From: an uncultured beta proteobacterium
GTDB taxonomy: Bacteria; Pseudomonadota; Gammaproteobacteria; Burkholderiales; Rhodocyclaceae
Assembly: GCA_903933395.1 (NCBI GenBank)
Contig: CAIZKA010000005.1
Span: 1 to 15,967 of the forward strand
Length of the DNA: 15,967 nt
Direction: 5' to 3'
The number at the start of each line of letters is the position of its first letter. The stretch's first letter is position 1. Below the pieces are notes generated by a model. The model was given only the letters and a program-made list of their open reading frames with translations. It searched no databases and was not told the DNA's origin. This document shows, piece by piece, positions 1-7,051 of this stretch. The position numbers were made by a program, and so were the translations under genes.

Positions 1-1
1 C

Positions 2-910
2 TTAGCCACAATGGGCCTCCTCGAGCAGCTTCACCACCAGTTGCGTGAACGGAATCCCGGCCGACTTTGCCGCCATCGGCACCAGCGAGTGATCGGTCAT
101 GCCGGGCGAGGTATTGGCTTCCAGGCAGAACGTGCGCCCGGCGGCATCCAGCATCAGGTCCATGCGGCCCCAGCCGCGCCCGCCGAGCACGGCGAAGGCA
201 CGCAGCGCCAGATCACGCATCTCGCGCTCGCGCTCATCGCCGAGGCCGCTCGGAATGCGATATTCGGTATCGTCGCGCAGGTACTTGGCCTCGTAGTCAT
301 AGAACTCGGTCGCCGGAACGATGCGGATCACCGGCAAGGCCTGGCCGGCGAGGATACCGACGGTATATTCGCCGCCGCCCAGAAACTGTTCGGCGATCAC
401 GCAGGAATCGAAGCCGGCCGCCAGCTCATAGGCGGCGCGCAGTTCCCCGGCGCGCTTCACCTTGCTGATGCCGATGCTGGAGCCCTCGTTCGCCGGCTTG
501 ACGAACAGCGGCAGGCCGAGGCGTGCTTCGGCGGCGGCGAAGTCGCTGGCGGCGTCGAGCACGACGTACTCCGGCACCGGCAGGCCCGCCGCCTGCCAGA
601 CCAGCTTGGAACGCCACTTGTCCATCGCCAGGGCTGAAGCCAGGACCCCGCTGCCGGTATAGGGAATGCCCAGCAGTTCGAGCGCGCCCTGCAGCGTCCC
701 GTCCTCGCCGCCGCGGCCATGCAGGGCGATGAAGACGCGCTTGAAGCCTTCGCCATGCAGGGCCTCGAGCGGCTTGTCGCGCGGATCGAAGCTGTGGGCG
801 TCGATGCCGGACGAACGCAAAGCGGCCAGCACCGCAGTCCCGCTTTTCAGCGAAATCTCGCGTTCGGCCGACCCGCCGCCCATCATCACCGCCACCTTGC
901 CGAAATCCAT
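2..910 (-). CDS. ddl: D-alanine--D-alanine ligase
   Basis: Cytoplasmic ATP-grasp ligase that joins two D-alanines for addition by MurF. The N-terminal glycine-rich motif MGGGSAEREISL (residues 10-21) is typical of DdlB. It is followed by HGRGGEDG, the ATP-grasp strand FVKPANEGSSIGISK, EFYDYEAKY (the tyrosine linked to dipeptide rather than depsipeptide ligase activity) and the metal-binding segment LEANTSPGMTDHSLVP. The 302-residue length is normal and the stop codon lies at 2-4, so the gene is complete. I chose the ATG at 908-910 because its A is the last base of the murB TGA (TGATG) and an AAGGAG lies at 915-920. The TTG at 911-913 is in frame but almost touches that Shine-Dalgarno. It is the last gene visible here; ftsQ would be expected next. 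Confidence 0.97.
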   Translation of the reverse strand: MDFGKVAVMMGGGSAEREISLKSGTAVLAALRSSGIDAHSFDPRDKPLEALHGEGFKRVFIALHGRGGEDGTLQGALELLGIPYTGSGVLASALAMDKWRSKLVWQAAGLPVPEYVVLDAASDFAAAEARLGLPLFVKPANEGSSIGISKVKRAGELRAAYELAAGFDSCVIAEQFLGGGEYTVGILAGQALPVIRIVPATEFYDYEAKYLRDDTEYRIPSGLGDEREREMRDLALRAFAVLGGRGWGRMDLMLDAAGRTFCLEANTSPGMTDHSLVPMAAKSAGIPFTQLVVKLLEEAHCG

Positions 911-1833
911 CAAGCTCCTTCTCTTTCCTGCCGGGACTGCCTGTCGACATCACCCACGATGCGCACCTCGCGTACCAGGGAAATGCCGAATTTTTCCGCC
1001 ACTTCCGCCCGAACCCGGCCGATTAGCATTTCTATCGCACTCGCCGTGGCCTTGCCGTCAGGATTAACGATGAAATTCGCATGCTTTTCGGAAACCTGCG
1101 CGCCATCGATCTGTGTGCCCTTGAGGCCCGCGGCTTCAATCAACCGCGCGGCATGATCCGCGGGGGGATTGCGGAACACCGAACCGGCGTTCGGCAGGGC
1201 CAGCGGCTGCGTCGCGACACGGCGCTCCAGCAGTGCCTTCATCCGGTCCCGCGCCGCGTCGGCGTCGCCCGGCGGAAAGCGGAACCAGGCGCCGGCAAAG
1301 ATCTCGTCGGTCGAACTCTTGAGGCCGGCATGGCGGTAGCCGACGGCAAACTCTTCCGGGCCGCGGATGATCTGCTCGCCGCGACGGTTCAGCATCAGCA
1401 CCCGCTCCACATAACGCCAGGTCTCGCCGCCATGGCAGCCGGCATTCATCGCCAGCGCGCCGCCGACGGTGCCGGGAATTCCGGCGAGGAACTCGGCCTC
1501 GGCACAGCCCTGTTTGCCGGCAAAACGGGCGAGCTTGGGCGAGGCGACGCCGGCCTCGGCAAAGAAACTGCCGTCCGGCTCACGGCGCAGGGTGTTCAAG
1601 GCGCCATGGGTGAAGATGGCGGTGCCGTCGAAACCGCCGTCGCGCACCAGCAGGTTGCTGCCCAGGCCCACCAGCAGCAGCGGCTCGTCGTGGCGAACGG
1701 CACTCAGGAAATTTGCCAGGTCGGCAAGATCGGCGGGAAAAAAGGCGCGCGCCGCGGGACCGCCGGCGCGCCACGACACGTGGTCCGCCATAGGTTCGTG
1801 CTCCCGCAGAACCCCGCGCAGCGGCTCAGCCAT
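910..1833 (-). CDS. murB: UDP-N-acetylenolpyruvoylglucosamine reductase
   Basis: FAD- and NADPH-dependent cytoplasmic enzyme that reduces UDP-GlcNAc-enolpyruvate to UDP-MurNAc. The FAD-binding signature VGLGSNLLVRDGGFDG lies near residues 55-70, followed by AGIPGTVGGALAMNAG and the active-site segment NAGSVFRNPP, whose serine is the proton donor in the family. The C-terminal LVREVRIVGD carries the conserved glutamate. At 307 residues it resembles the shorter MurB type rather than the roughly 340-residue E. coli form. The ATG at 1831-1833 overlaps the end of murC by 8 nt. A later methionine (residue 15) would cost the usual N-terminal lead into the SWRAGG motif, so the first ATG is preferred. 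Confidence 0.97.
   Translation of the reverse strand: MAEPLRGVLREHEPMADHVSWRAGGPAARAFFPADLADLANFLSAVRHDEPLLLVGLGSNLLVRDGGFDGTAIFTHGALNTLRREPDGSFFAEAGVASPKLARFAGKQGCAEAEFLAGIPGTVGGALAMNAGCHGGETWRYVERVLMLNRRGEQIIRGPEEFAVGYRHAGLKSSTDEIFAGAWFRFPPGDADAARDRMKALLERRVATQPLALPNAGSVFRNPPADHAARLIEAAGLKGTQIDGAQVSEKHANFIVNPDGKATASAIEMLIGRVRAEVAEKFGISLVREVRIVGDVDRQSRQEREGA
915..920 (-). promoter_or_regulatory. Ribosome binding site of ddl
   Basis: A consensus AAGGAG inside the last codons of murB, 4 nt before the ATG at 910 and only 1 nt before the in-frame TTG at 913. It supports the ATG as the ddl start. The 4-nt spacing is slightly short. Confidence 0.6.
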
Positions 1834-3214
1834 CGACTAGCTTTCCGGGTACGCCGCCGATCGAGCCGGCGCCCATGGTGATCACCACGTCGCCGTCGCG
1901 CGCCGCGGCGAGAATGGCGGCCGGCATGGCGGCGATATCTTCGACAAACGTCAGTTCCGTCCTGCCCGCGACGCGCAGGGCGCGCACCAGCGTTCGGGCG
2001 TCGGCGGCAACGATGGGGGCCTCGCCGGCGGCATACACTTCGCCCAGCAGCAGGGCATCGAAACCGCCCAATACCTTGACGAAATCCTCGAAGCAGTCGC
2101 GGGTGCGGGTGTAGCGATGCGGCTGGAAGGCCAGCAGCAGCCTGCGGCCGGGGAAGGCGCCGCGCGCCGCGGCGAGCGTGGCCGCCATTTCCGCCGGATG
2201 ATGGCCGTAATCGTCGACCAGCGTGAAATGCCCGCCGGCCGGACAGGCGATCTCGCCATAGCGCTGGAAGCGCCGGCCGACACCCTTGAAATCAGCCAGC
2301 GCCTTGATGATCGCCGTATCGCCGACGCCGACTTCCGTCGCCACCGCAATCGCGGCAAGCGCGTTCAGCACGTTGTGGCGGCCCGGCAGATTGAGCACGA
2401 CGGGCAGCCGGGTGACGTTGCCGTTGGTGCGCACGCAGGTAAAGCGCATCGTGCCGCCTTCGGCCACCACGTCCTCGGCGCGGAAATTGGCTTCGCTGTC
2501 TATGCCGTAGGTGACGATCTGCTTTGCCACGCGCGGAATGATCTCCTGCACGTTGGCGTCGTCGCCGCAGACCACGGCGACGCCATAGAAAGGCAGGCGG
2601 TGCAGGAAATCGACAAAGGCCTGCTTGAGCCGGCCGAAATCGTGACCATAGGTTTCCATGTGGTCGGCATCGATGTTGGTGACCACCGAGACCACCGGCG
2701 AAAGAAAGAGGAAGGAGGCATCCGACTCGTCGGCCTCGGCCACCAGAAAATCGCCGCTGCCCAGTTTCGCGTTGGCTCCCGCCGAATTCAGCCGCCCGCC
2801 GATGACGAAAGTGGGATCGAACCCTCCCTCGGCCAGGCAGCTGGCGACCAGGCTGGTGGTCGTGGTCTTGCCGTGGGTGCCGGCAATCGCGATGCCCTGC
2901 TTGATGCGCATCAGTTCGGCCAGCATCTGCGCCCGCGGCACCACCGGCACGCGGCGTTCGCGCGCCATCTGCACTTCCGGATTGTCGTCCTTCACCGCGG
3001 TCGACACCACCACGGCATCGGCCGTTGCAGCGTTCTGCGCGCTGTGGCCGATGGCGATGCGGATGCCCTGCGCCGCCAGGCGCCGCGTCGTCGCGCTCTC
3101 GCTGAGATCGGAACCGCTGACCTCGAAGCCCTGGTTGGCCAGCACCTCGGCAATGCCGGACATCCCTGAACCCCCGATGCCGACGAAGTGGATGCGCTTG
3201 ACTTTATGTTTCAT
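1826..3214 (-). CDS. murC: UDP-N-acetylmuramate--L-alanine ligase
   Basis: ATP-dependent Mur ligase that adds L-alanine to UDP-MurNAc, the first peptide step. The N-terminal Rossmann motif HFVGIGGSGMSGIAEVL (residues 9-25) binds the UDP sugar. AGTHGKTTTT (111-120) is the P-loop, EADESDASFLFL and VTNIDADHMETY follow in the central domain, and DDYGHHPAEM opens the C-terminal domain. The protein has 462 residues, normal for MurC. The reading frame stays open for 19 more codons upstream, but those are Arg-rich read-through inside murG. The ATG at 3212-3214 starts the conserved MKHKVKRIHFVG, lies 10 nt after the murG stop and has AAAGGCAGG just before it. Confidence 0.97.
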   Translation of the reverse strand: MKHKVKRIHFVGIGGSGMSGIAEVLANQGFEVSGSDLSESATTRRLAAQGIRIAIGHSAQNAATADAVVVSTAVKDDNPEVQMARERRVPVVPRAQMLAELMRIKQGIAIAGTHGKTTTTSLVASCLAEGGFDPTFVIGGRLNSAGANAKLGSGDFLVAEADESDASFLFLSPVVSVVTNIDADHMETYGHDFGRLKQAFVDFLHRLPFYGVAVVCGDDANVQEIIPRVAKQIVTYGIDSEANFRAEDVVAEGGTMRFTCVRTNGNVTRLPVVLNLPGRHNVLNALAAIAVATEVGVGDTAIIKALADFKGVGRRFQRYGEIACPAGGHFTLVDDYGHHPAEMAATLAAARGAFPGRRLLLAFQPHRYTRTRDCFEDFVKVLGGFDALLLGEVYAAGEAPIVAADARTLVRALRVAGRTELTFVEDIAAMPAAILAAARDGDVVITMGAGSIGGVPGKLVDG

Positions 3215-3224
3215 GGCCTGCCTT

Positions 3225-4283
3225 TCATTTCGCCAGCTCCGCGCACGCCTGCGCCACCGCCGCCGTGGCATCGGGTCGCGCCAGTTCGCGCGCCTTTTCG
3301 GCCATCTGCGTCAACTGGCTGCGTGACAGATTTCGAATTTCGGCCAGGCGTTCCGGCGTCAGCTGATCCTGCGGCAGCAGGATCGCGGCACCGGCCGAAC
3401 TGAGAAAACGCGCATTCGAAGTCTGGTGATCGTCGACCGCGTGCGGAAAAGGCACCAGCAGGCTGGCAACACCGGCCGCCGCCAGTTCCGCCACGGTGAG
3501 CGCCCCGGCACGACAGATCACCAGGTCGGCCCACTCGTAGGCTCCGGCCATGTCATTGATAAAGGCCACGCAATTGGCTTTGACGCCGGCTGAGGCATAC
3601 AGGCTCTGCAGCTGCGGCAGATGCTTTTCGCCGGACTGATGCACCACCACCGGCCGCTCGCCTTCCGGAATCAGGGCAAGGGCCGCCGGCAGGGTTTCGT
3701 TCAAGGCCCGGGCGCCCAGACTGCCGCCCACCACCAGCACACACAGTGGTCCGCTGTGCTGCTCATAGCGGGAAGTCGGCGCCGGCAGCACGGCGATTTC
3801 AGGTCGCACCGGGTTGCCAACCCACGTGCCCTTCTTCATGACCCCGGGAAAGCCGGTGAGCACGCGGTCGGCGACCCCCGCCAACACCCGGTTGGCGAGA
3901 CCCGCAACGGAATTCTGCTCGTGCAGCACCAGCGGAATGCCCCTCAACGAGGCCATCATGCCGCCGGGAAAGCTGATGTAGCCGCCCATGCCCAGCACCA
4001 CGTCGGGCCGGATGCGCCCGAGCTGCGACCACGCCTCGCGGAAGCCGCGCAACAGGTTGAAGGGCAGCAGCAGTTTGCGCAGGAAACCCTTGCCGCGTAG
4101 CGCTGTGAAGTGCACCCAGGCCATCTCGTAGCCGCGCCCGGCGGTCAGCTTCGCCTCCATGCCGTCCGGATTGCCCATCCAGGCGATCTTCCAGCCCTGG
4201 GTGCGCAGCATTTCGGCCACCGCCATGCCCGGCATGATGTGTCCGCCCGTGCCTCCAGCCATGACGAGGAGGGTTTTGCTCAT
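3225..4283 (-). CDS. murG: Lipid II synthase (GlcNAc transferase MurG)
   Basis: Peripheral inner-membrane GT-B glycosyltransferase (GT28) that adds GlcNAc from UDP-GlcNAc to lipid I, giving lipid II. The N-terminal glycine loop MAGGTGGHIMPGMAVAE lies at residues 8-24, MGGYISFPGG near 99-108 and HEQN at 121-124. The C-terminal half has GGSLGARALNETLP and the nucleotide-sugar motif CRAGALTVAELAAAG with PFPHAVDDHQTSNA. The 352-residue length is normal. The ATG at 4281-4283 overlaps a TGA at 4280-4282 (ATGA) that ends an upstream small frame rather than ftsW itself. A GAGG on the minus strand at 4293-4296 is the likely ribosome binding site. Confidence 0.97.
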   Translation of the reverse strand: MSKTLLVMAGGTGGHIMPGMAVAEMLRTQGWKIAWMGNPDGMEAKLTAGRGYEMAWVHFTALRGKGFLRKLLLPFNLLRGFREAWSQLGRIRPDVVLGMGGYISFPGGMMASLRGIPLVLHEQNSVAGLANRVLAGVADRVLTGFPGVMKKGTWVGNPVRPEIAVLPAPTSRYEQHSGPLCVLVVGGSLGARALNETLPAALALIPEGERPVVVHQSGEKHLPQLQSLYASAGVKANCVAFINDMAGAYEWADLVICRAGALTVAELAAAGVASLLVPFPHAVDDHQTSNARFLSSAGAAILLPQDQLTPERLAEIRNLSRSQLTQMAEKARELARPDATAAVAQACAELAK

Positions 4284-4393
4284 CCCGGCTGGCCTCGCAT
4301 GAGCTGACGGTTTTGGTTTCGGCCGTCCCGGCGGGACTTAACTTGCTGGCGCAAGTTAGCCTTCACCGAAATCGACAAATGACGCGAGGTCAT
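4280..4393 (-). CDS. Putative minicistron 2 between ftsW and murG
   Basis: A 37-codon frame that starts at the ATG overlapping the stop of the preceding minicistron (ATGA, 4390-4393) and ends at the TGA overlapping the murG start (ATGA, 4280-4283). Its last residues are QNRQLMRGQPG, nearly the C-terminus of FtsW. The middle (VKANL...VK..R..GR) matches the neighbouring minicistron. A GAGG in the end of the preceding frame (minus strand, 4403-4406) could be its ribosome binding site, but that site is paired in a strong hairpin, so initiation would depend on ribosomes arriving from upstream. No known family is recognised and the peptide may have no function beyond carrying ribosomes to murG. Frame continuity and the overlap at each end are seen directly; translation is inferred. 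Confidence 0.45.
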   Translation of the reverse strand: MTSRHLSISVKANLRQQVKSRRDGRNQNRQLMRGQPG

Positions 4394-4423
4394 GTCTGCT
4401 GCCCTCGCATCATTTGTCGATTT
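4369..4423 (-). promoter_or_regulatory. 21-bp hairpin enclosing the minicistron 1/2 junction
   Basis: Arms 4369-4382 and 4410-4423 are perfect 14-base reverse complements. Bases 4383 and 4409 form a G-U wobble in the minus-strand RNA, and 4384-4389 pairs with 4403-4408. The result is an uninterrupted 21-bp RNA stem with a 13-nt loop (4390-4402). The ATGA stop/start sits in the loop and the GAGG ribosome binding site (4403-4406) lies in the 5' arm. A ribosome finishing minicistron 1 would open the 5' arm, which fits coupled rather than independent initiation. The pairing is read from sequence; the regulatory role is inferred. Confidence 0.6.
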
Positions 4424-4506
4424 TGGCTGCGGCCGGCGCTACGCGCCTTAACCTTCGCTGCGCTCAGGTTAGCCTGCGCCGAAACCGTCAGAACGAGCGC
4501 TTTCAT
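4390..4506 (-). CDS. Putative minicistron 1 between ftsW and murG
   Basis: A 38-codon frame whose ATG (4504-4506) overlaps the ftsW TGA as ATGA, with the GAGG at 4516-4519 nine bases upstream. It ends in QNRQMMRGQQT and its own stop again forms an ATGA with the next frame. It is colinear with minicistron 2: both share a hydrophobic or Ser-rich start, then A-N-L, V-K, R and G-R positions, and the ftsW-like tail. It is lysine- and arginine-rich (M-KALVLTVSAQANL at the start), with no clear transmembrane segment. The coding interpretation rests on three linked ATGA junctions and on two units that stay open despite a length difference of 3 nt, which is a whole codon. Confidence 0.45.
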   Translation of the reverse strand: MKALVLTVSAQANLSAAKVKARSAGRSQNRQMMRGQQT

Positions 4507-4536
4507 ACTTGCTGGCCTCTCATGAGCTGACGGTTT
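4482..4536 (-). repeat. Inverted repeat around the ftsW/minicistron 1 junction
   Basis: AAACCGTCAG at 4482-4491 and CTGACGGTTT at 4527-4536 are perfect 10-base reverse complements separated by 35 nt. The ftsW stop, the minicistron 1 ATG and its GAGG all lie in the loop. The third junction, at murG, lacks the second arm. Confidence 0.6.
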
Positions 4537-5666
4537 TCCCAGTCAACTCGCAGGAGAATCCCCAATGCCAGGCAGTTGGCGACGATGCCGGAACCGCCGA
4601 AGCTCATCAGCGGCAGGGTCAGGCCCTTGGTCGGCAGGAGGCCCATGTTCACGCCCATGTTGATGAAGCTCTGTACGCCGAGCCAGATGCCGATGCCTTG
4701 CGCCACCAGGCCGGAATGCACGCGGCCGAGCACCATCGCCTGGCGGCCGATGGCGAAGGAGCGCTGTACCAGCAGGGCGAACAGGACGACCACGAAGCAG
4801 ACCCCGGCGAAGCCGAGTTCTTCGGCAACCACCGCCAGCAGAAAATCGGTGTGCGCCTCAGGCAGGTAGAACAGTTTTTCGACGCTGGCGCCGAGGCCGA
4901 CGCCGAACCACTCGCCGCGACCGAAGGCGATCAGCGAGTGCGATAGCTGGTAGCCCTTGCCGTAGGCGTCCTGCCAGGGGTCCATGAAGCCGAAAATGCG
5001 CTCGCGCCGGTAGGGCGAGGCCCAGATCATGACGACGAAACTCAGCGCCAGGACCACGATCAGACCGCCGAAGACCCGGGCATTGATGCCGCCGAGGAAC
5101 AGGATGCCGGTGGCGATGCCGAGGATCACCACCAGCGCGCCGAAGTCGGGCTCGCGCAACAGCAGGGCGCCGACCAGCACCATGACCAGCGCCATCGGCC
5201 CGAAGCCGCGCAGAAAACTGCCCATGTCATCGAGCTTGCGCGAGGTGTAGTCGGCGGCATAGAGCACGACGAACAGCTTCATCAACTCGGAAGGCTGCAG
5301 ATTGATCGGACCCAGACCGATCCAGCGCTGCGCACCGTTCACCGAGCGCCCGACATGCGGAATCAGCACCAGCAGCAGCAGCGCCACCCCGGCCAGAAAC
5401 AGCCAGGGCGCCGCCTGCTGCCACAGACGCAGCGGGATCTGGAACGCCACCACGCCGGCAACCAGTCCTACCACCAGGAATACGGCATGGCGGAACAGGA
5501 AATAGGTCGACTGGTTCCCCGTGAAGCGACTGCCCTCGGCCATCGCGATCGAGGACGAGTAAACCATCACCAGCCCCAGCAGCAGCAGGCCGACGGCCGG
5601 CCACAGCAGAAGGCCGTCGAGTTCGGCAGGCGCCTGGTGCGCCGGAGCGGCGTAGGCGCGACTCAT
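4503..5666 (-). CDS. ftsW: Septal peptidoglycan polymerase FtsW (SEDS)
   Basis: Multi-pass inner-membrane SEDS glycosyltransferase that polymerises lipid II at the septum with FtsI. The 387-residue protein starts with a short cytoplasmic tail and has about ten hydrophobic segments, the first near LLLWPAVGLLLLGLVMVYS. Diagnostic stretches are NGAQRWIGLGPINLQPSE, LLREPDFGALVV, YGKGYQLSHSLIAFGRGE and YLPEAHTDFLLAVVAEELG, which contains the aspartate expected to be catalytic. Near the C-terminus is LPTKGLTLPLMSFGGSG. Its ATG overlaps the murD stop (ATGA). The C-terminus NRQLMRGQQV is the segment that is repeated downstream. Confidence 0.97.
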   Translation of the reverse strand: MSRAYAAPAHQAPAELDGLLLWPAVGLLLLGLVMVYSSSIAMAEGSRFTGNQSTYFLFRHAVFLVVGLVAGVVAFQIPLRLWQQAAPWLFLAGVALLLLVLIPHVGRSVNGAQRWIGLGPINLQPSELMKLFVVLYAADYTSRKLDDMGSFLRGFGPMALVMVLVGALLLREPDFGALVVILGIATGILFLGGINARVFGGLIVVLALSFVVMIWASPYRRERIFGFMDPWQDAYGKGYQLSHSLIAFGRGEWFGVGLGASVEKLFYLPEAHTDFLLAVVAEELGFAGVCFVVVLFALLVQRSFAIGRQAMVLGRVHSGLVAQGIGIWLGVQSFINMGVNMGLLPTKGLTLPLMSFGGSGIVANCLALGILLRVDWENRQLMRGQQV

Positions 5667-7051
5667 TTGCCGGCCTCCATCGCACGCACCGCGGCAATGA
5701 ACACCTCCGCCCTGTGTTCGTAATTGCGGAACATGTCGAAGCTGGCACAGGCCGGCGACAGGAGGACGGCGTCGCCCGGCAGTGCCAATGCCGCGGCGCG
5801 CTTGACCGCATCAGCCATATCGCCAGCGCGTTCGGTTTTGATGCCGGCACCCGCGATGGCCTGGCCGATCGACGCTCCGTCGCGGCCGATCAGGATCACC
5901 GCGCGGGCATGTGTCGCCACGGCATCGCGCAACGGAGAGAAATCCTGTCCCTTCCCGTCGCCTCCTGCAATAACGACCGACTTGCGTCCGACGCCGCCAC
6001 CCAGACCCGCAAGCGCCGCCACCGTAGCGCCGACATTGGTGCCCTTGGAATCGTCGTACCAGGTGACGCCCTCCTTCTCCGCAATTTTCTCCACCCGATG
6101 CGGCAGACCGCGAAAGCTGCGCAGGGCCGGCAGCAGGCTATCGACATCGAAACCGATGCCGGCGCACAAGGCCAGCGCCGCCATCGCGTTGGCCGCATTG
6201 TGCAGTCCGGCCAGCGGCAACTCCGCCAGCGGCAGCAGGCAGCGCCCGCCCTGCGCCAGCCAGGCTTCACCGTTTTGCGCGCGCAGGCCGAAATCCTCCG
6301 CGGCAGGCGGTGCATCCAGACCGAAGCTGATGACGCGGCGGTCGGCCAGCGCCATGCGGCATACGCGCGGGTCGTCGCGATTGAGAACCTGGACGCCGCC
6401 GCCGGAAAAAATGCGGGCTTTGGCCGCCGCATACTCGTCAAGGCCGGCATAGCGATCAAGATGATCGTCGGAGACATTGAGCACCGTCGCCGCGACAGGG
6501 TCGAGTGTCACGGTGGTTTCCAGCTGAAAGCTGGAGAGTTCGAGGACCCAGATCTGCGGCAGGGCATTGGCATCCTGCGCAGCCATCAGGGCGGTCAGCG
6601 CTGCCGGCGAGATGTTGCCGGCAACGCCGACCGTCTTGCCCGTGGCGCGCAGCAGGTGTCCGGTCAGCGCCGTCGTCGTGGTCTTGCCGTTGGTGCCGGT
6701 GATCGCCAGCACCGGCGCACTCTGACCCAGCCGGCGCAGGCCCTGCGCGAACAGTTCGATCTCGCCCGCTACCGGGATGCCGGCAGCGCGCGCCCGGAGT
6801 AACAGCGGCAGGTCGCCAGGCAGCCCCGGCGACAGAACCAGCAGATCGATGCCGTCGAGCAAGCCTGGCTCGAACTCGCCACTGCGAAAGTCGGCGCTGA
6901 CGACACGGCAATGCAACTCGTCCAGACCTGGCGGCGCGGCGCGCGAATCCGCCACCCGCACCCGCGCACCCTGCCGCGCACACCAGAGCGCAGAAGCCAG
7001 CCCGGATTCGCCGAGACCGAGTACGAGGACATGTCTGCCGCGCAGTTCCAT
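5663..7051 (-). CDS. murD: UDP-MurNAc-L-alanine--D-glutamate ligase
   Basis: Cytoplasmic Mur ligase adding D-glutamate to UDP-MurNAc-L-Ala. LGLGESGLAS at residues 11-20 is the N-terminal nucleotide-sugar fold, ITGTNGKTTTT (117-127) the P-loop, LELSSFQLET and VLNVSDDHLDRY belong to the central domain, and WYDDSKGTNVGAT opens the C-terminal domain. The protein has 462 residues, close to the family norm. The ATG at 7049-7051 shares its A with the mraY TAA (TAATG), and the stop overlaps the ftsW start by 4 nt. Confidence 0.97.
   Translation of the reverse strand: MELRGRHVLVLGLGESGLASALWCARQGARVRVADSRAAPPGLDELHCRVVSADFRSGEFEPGLLDGIDLLVLSPGLPGDLPLLLRARAAGIPVAGEIELFAQGLRRLGQSAPVLAITGTNGKTTTTALTGHLLRATGKTVGVAGNISPAALTALMAAQDANALPQIWVLELSSFQLETTVTLDPVAATVLNVSDDHLDRYAGLDEYAAAKARIFSGGGVQVLNRDDPRVCRMALADRRVISFGLDAPPAAEDFGLRAQNGEAWLAQGGRCLLPLAELPLAGLHNAANAMAALALCAGIGFDVDSLLPALRSFRGLPHRVEKIAEKEGVTWYDDSKGTNVGATVAALAGLGGGVGRKSVVIAGGDGKGQDFSPLRDAVATHARAVILIGRDGASIGQAIAGAGIKTERAGDMADAVKRAAALALPGDAVLLSPACASFDMFRNYEHRAEVFIAAVRAMEAGK

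Larger units (their letters stand above)
4280..4537 (-). repeat. Two tandem ~110-bp palindromic units with three ftsW-tail copies
   Basis: The ftsW 3' end (4511-4537) recurs at 4288-4314 with 26 of 27 bases identical, and in a more diverged form near 4397-4425. The three stop codons begin at 4505, 4392 and 4282, so the periods are 113 and 110 bp. Between the tails lie two related modules (about 4321-4371 and 4431-4484). On the plus strand each begins GGCCG, holds a GC-rich palindrome, then CTTAAC, a second palindrome, GTTAGCCT and CCGAAA. This is the only non-canonical stretch longer than 10 bp between dcw genes in the window. Confidence 0.85.

Noticed and set aside
911..913. TTG as start of ddl
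   Set aside because: It is only 1 nt from the AAGGAG, while the adjacent ATG at 910 has workable spacing and forms the TGATG overlap with murB.
3215..3271. Longer N-terminus for MurC (19 extra codons)
   Set aside because: The extra codons lie inside murG in another frame and are Arg/Trp-rich. MurC similarity begins at MKHKVKRIHFVG, 10 nt after the murG stop.
4280..4540. CRISPR array or insertion sequence at the ftsW-murG junction
   Set aside because: There are only two units of about 110 bp with no short repeat/variable spacer pattern, so it is not CRISPR. No transposase is present, and a 27-bp flanking duplication is too long for the target duplication of a common insertion sequence, so a transposon is not supported.
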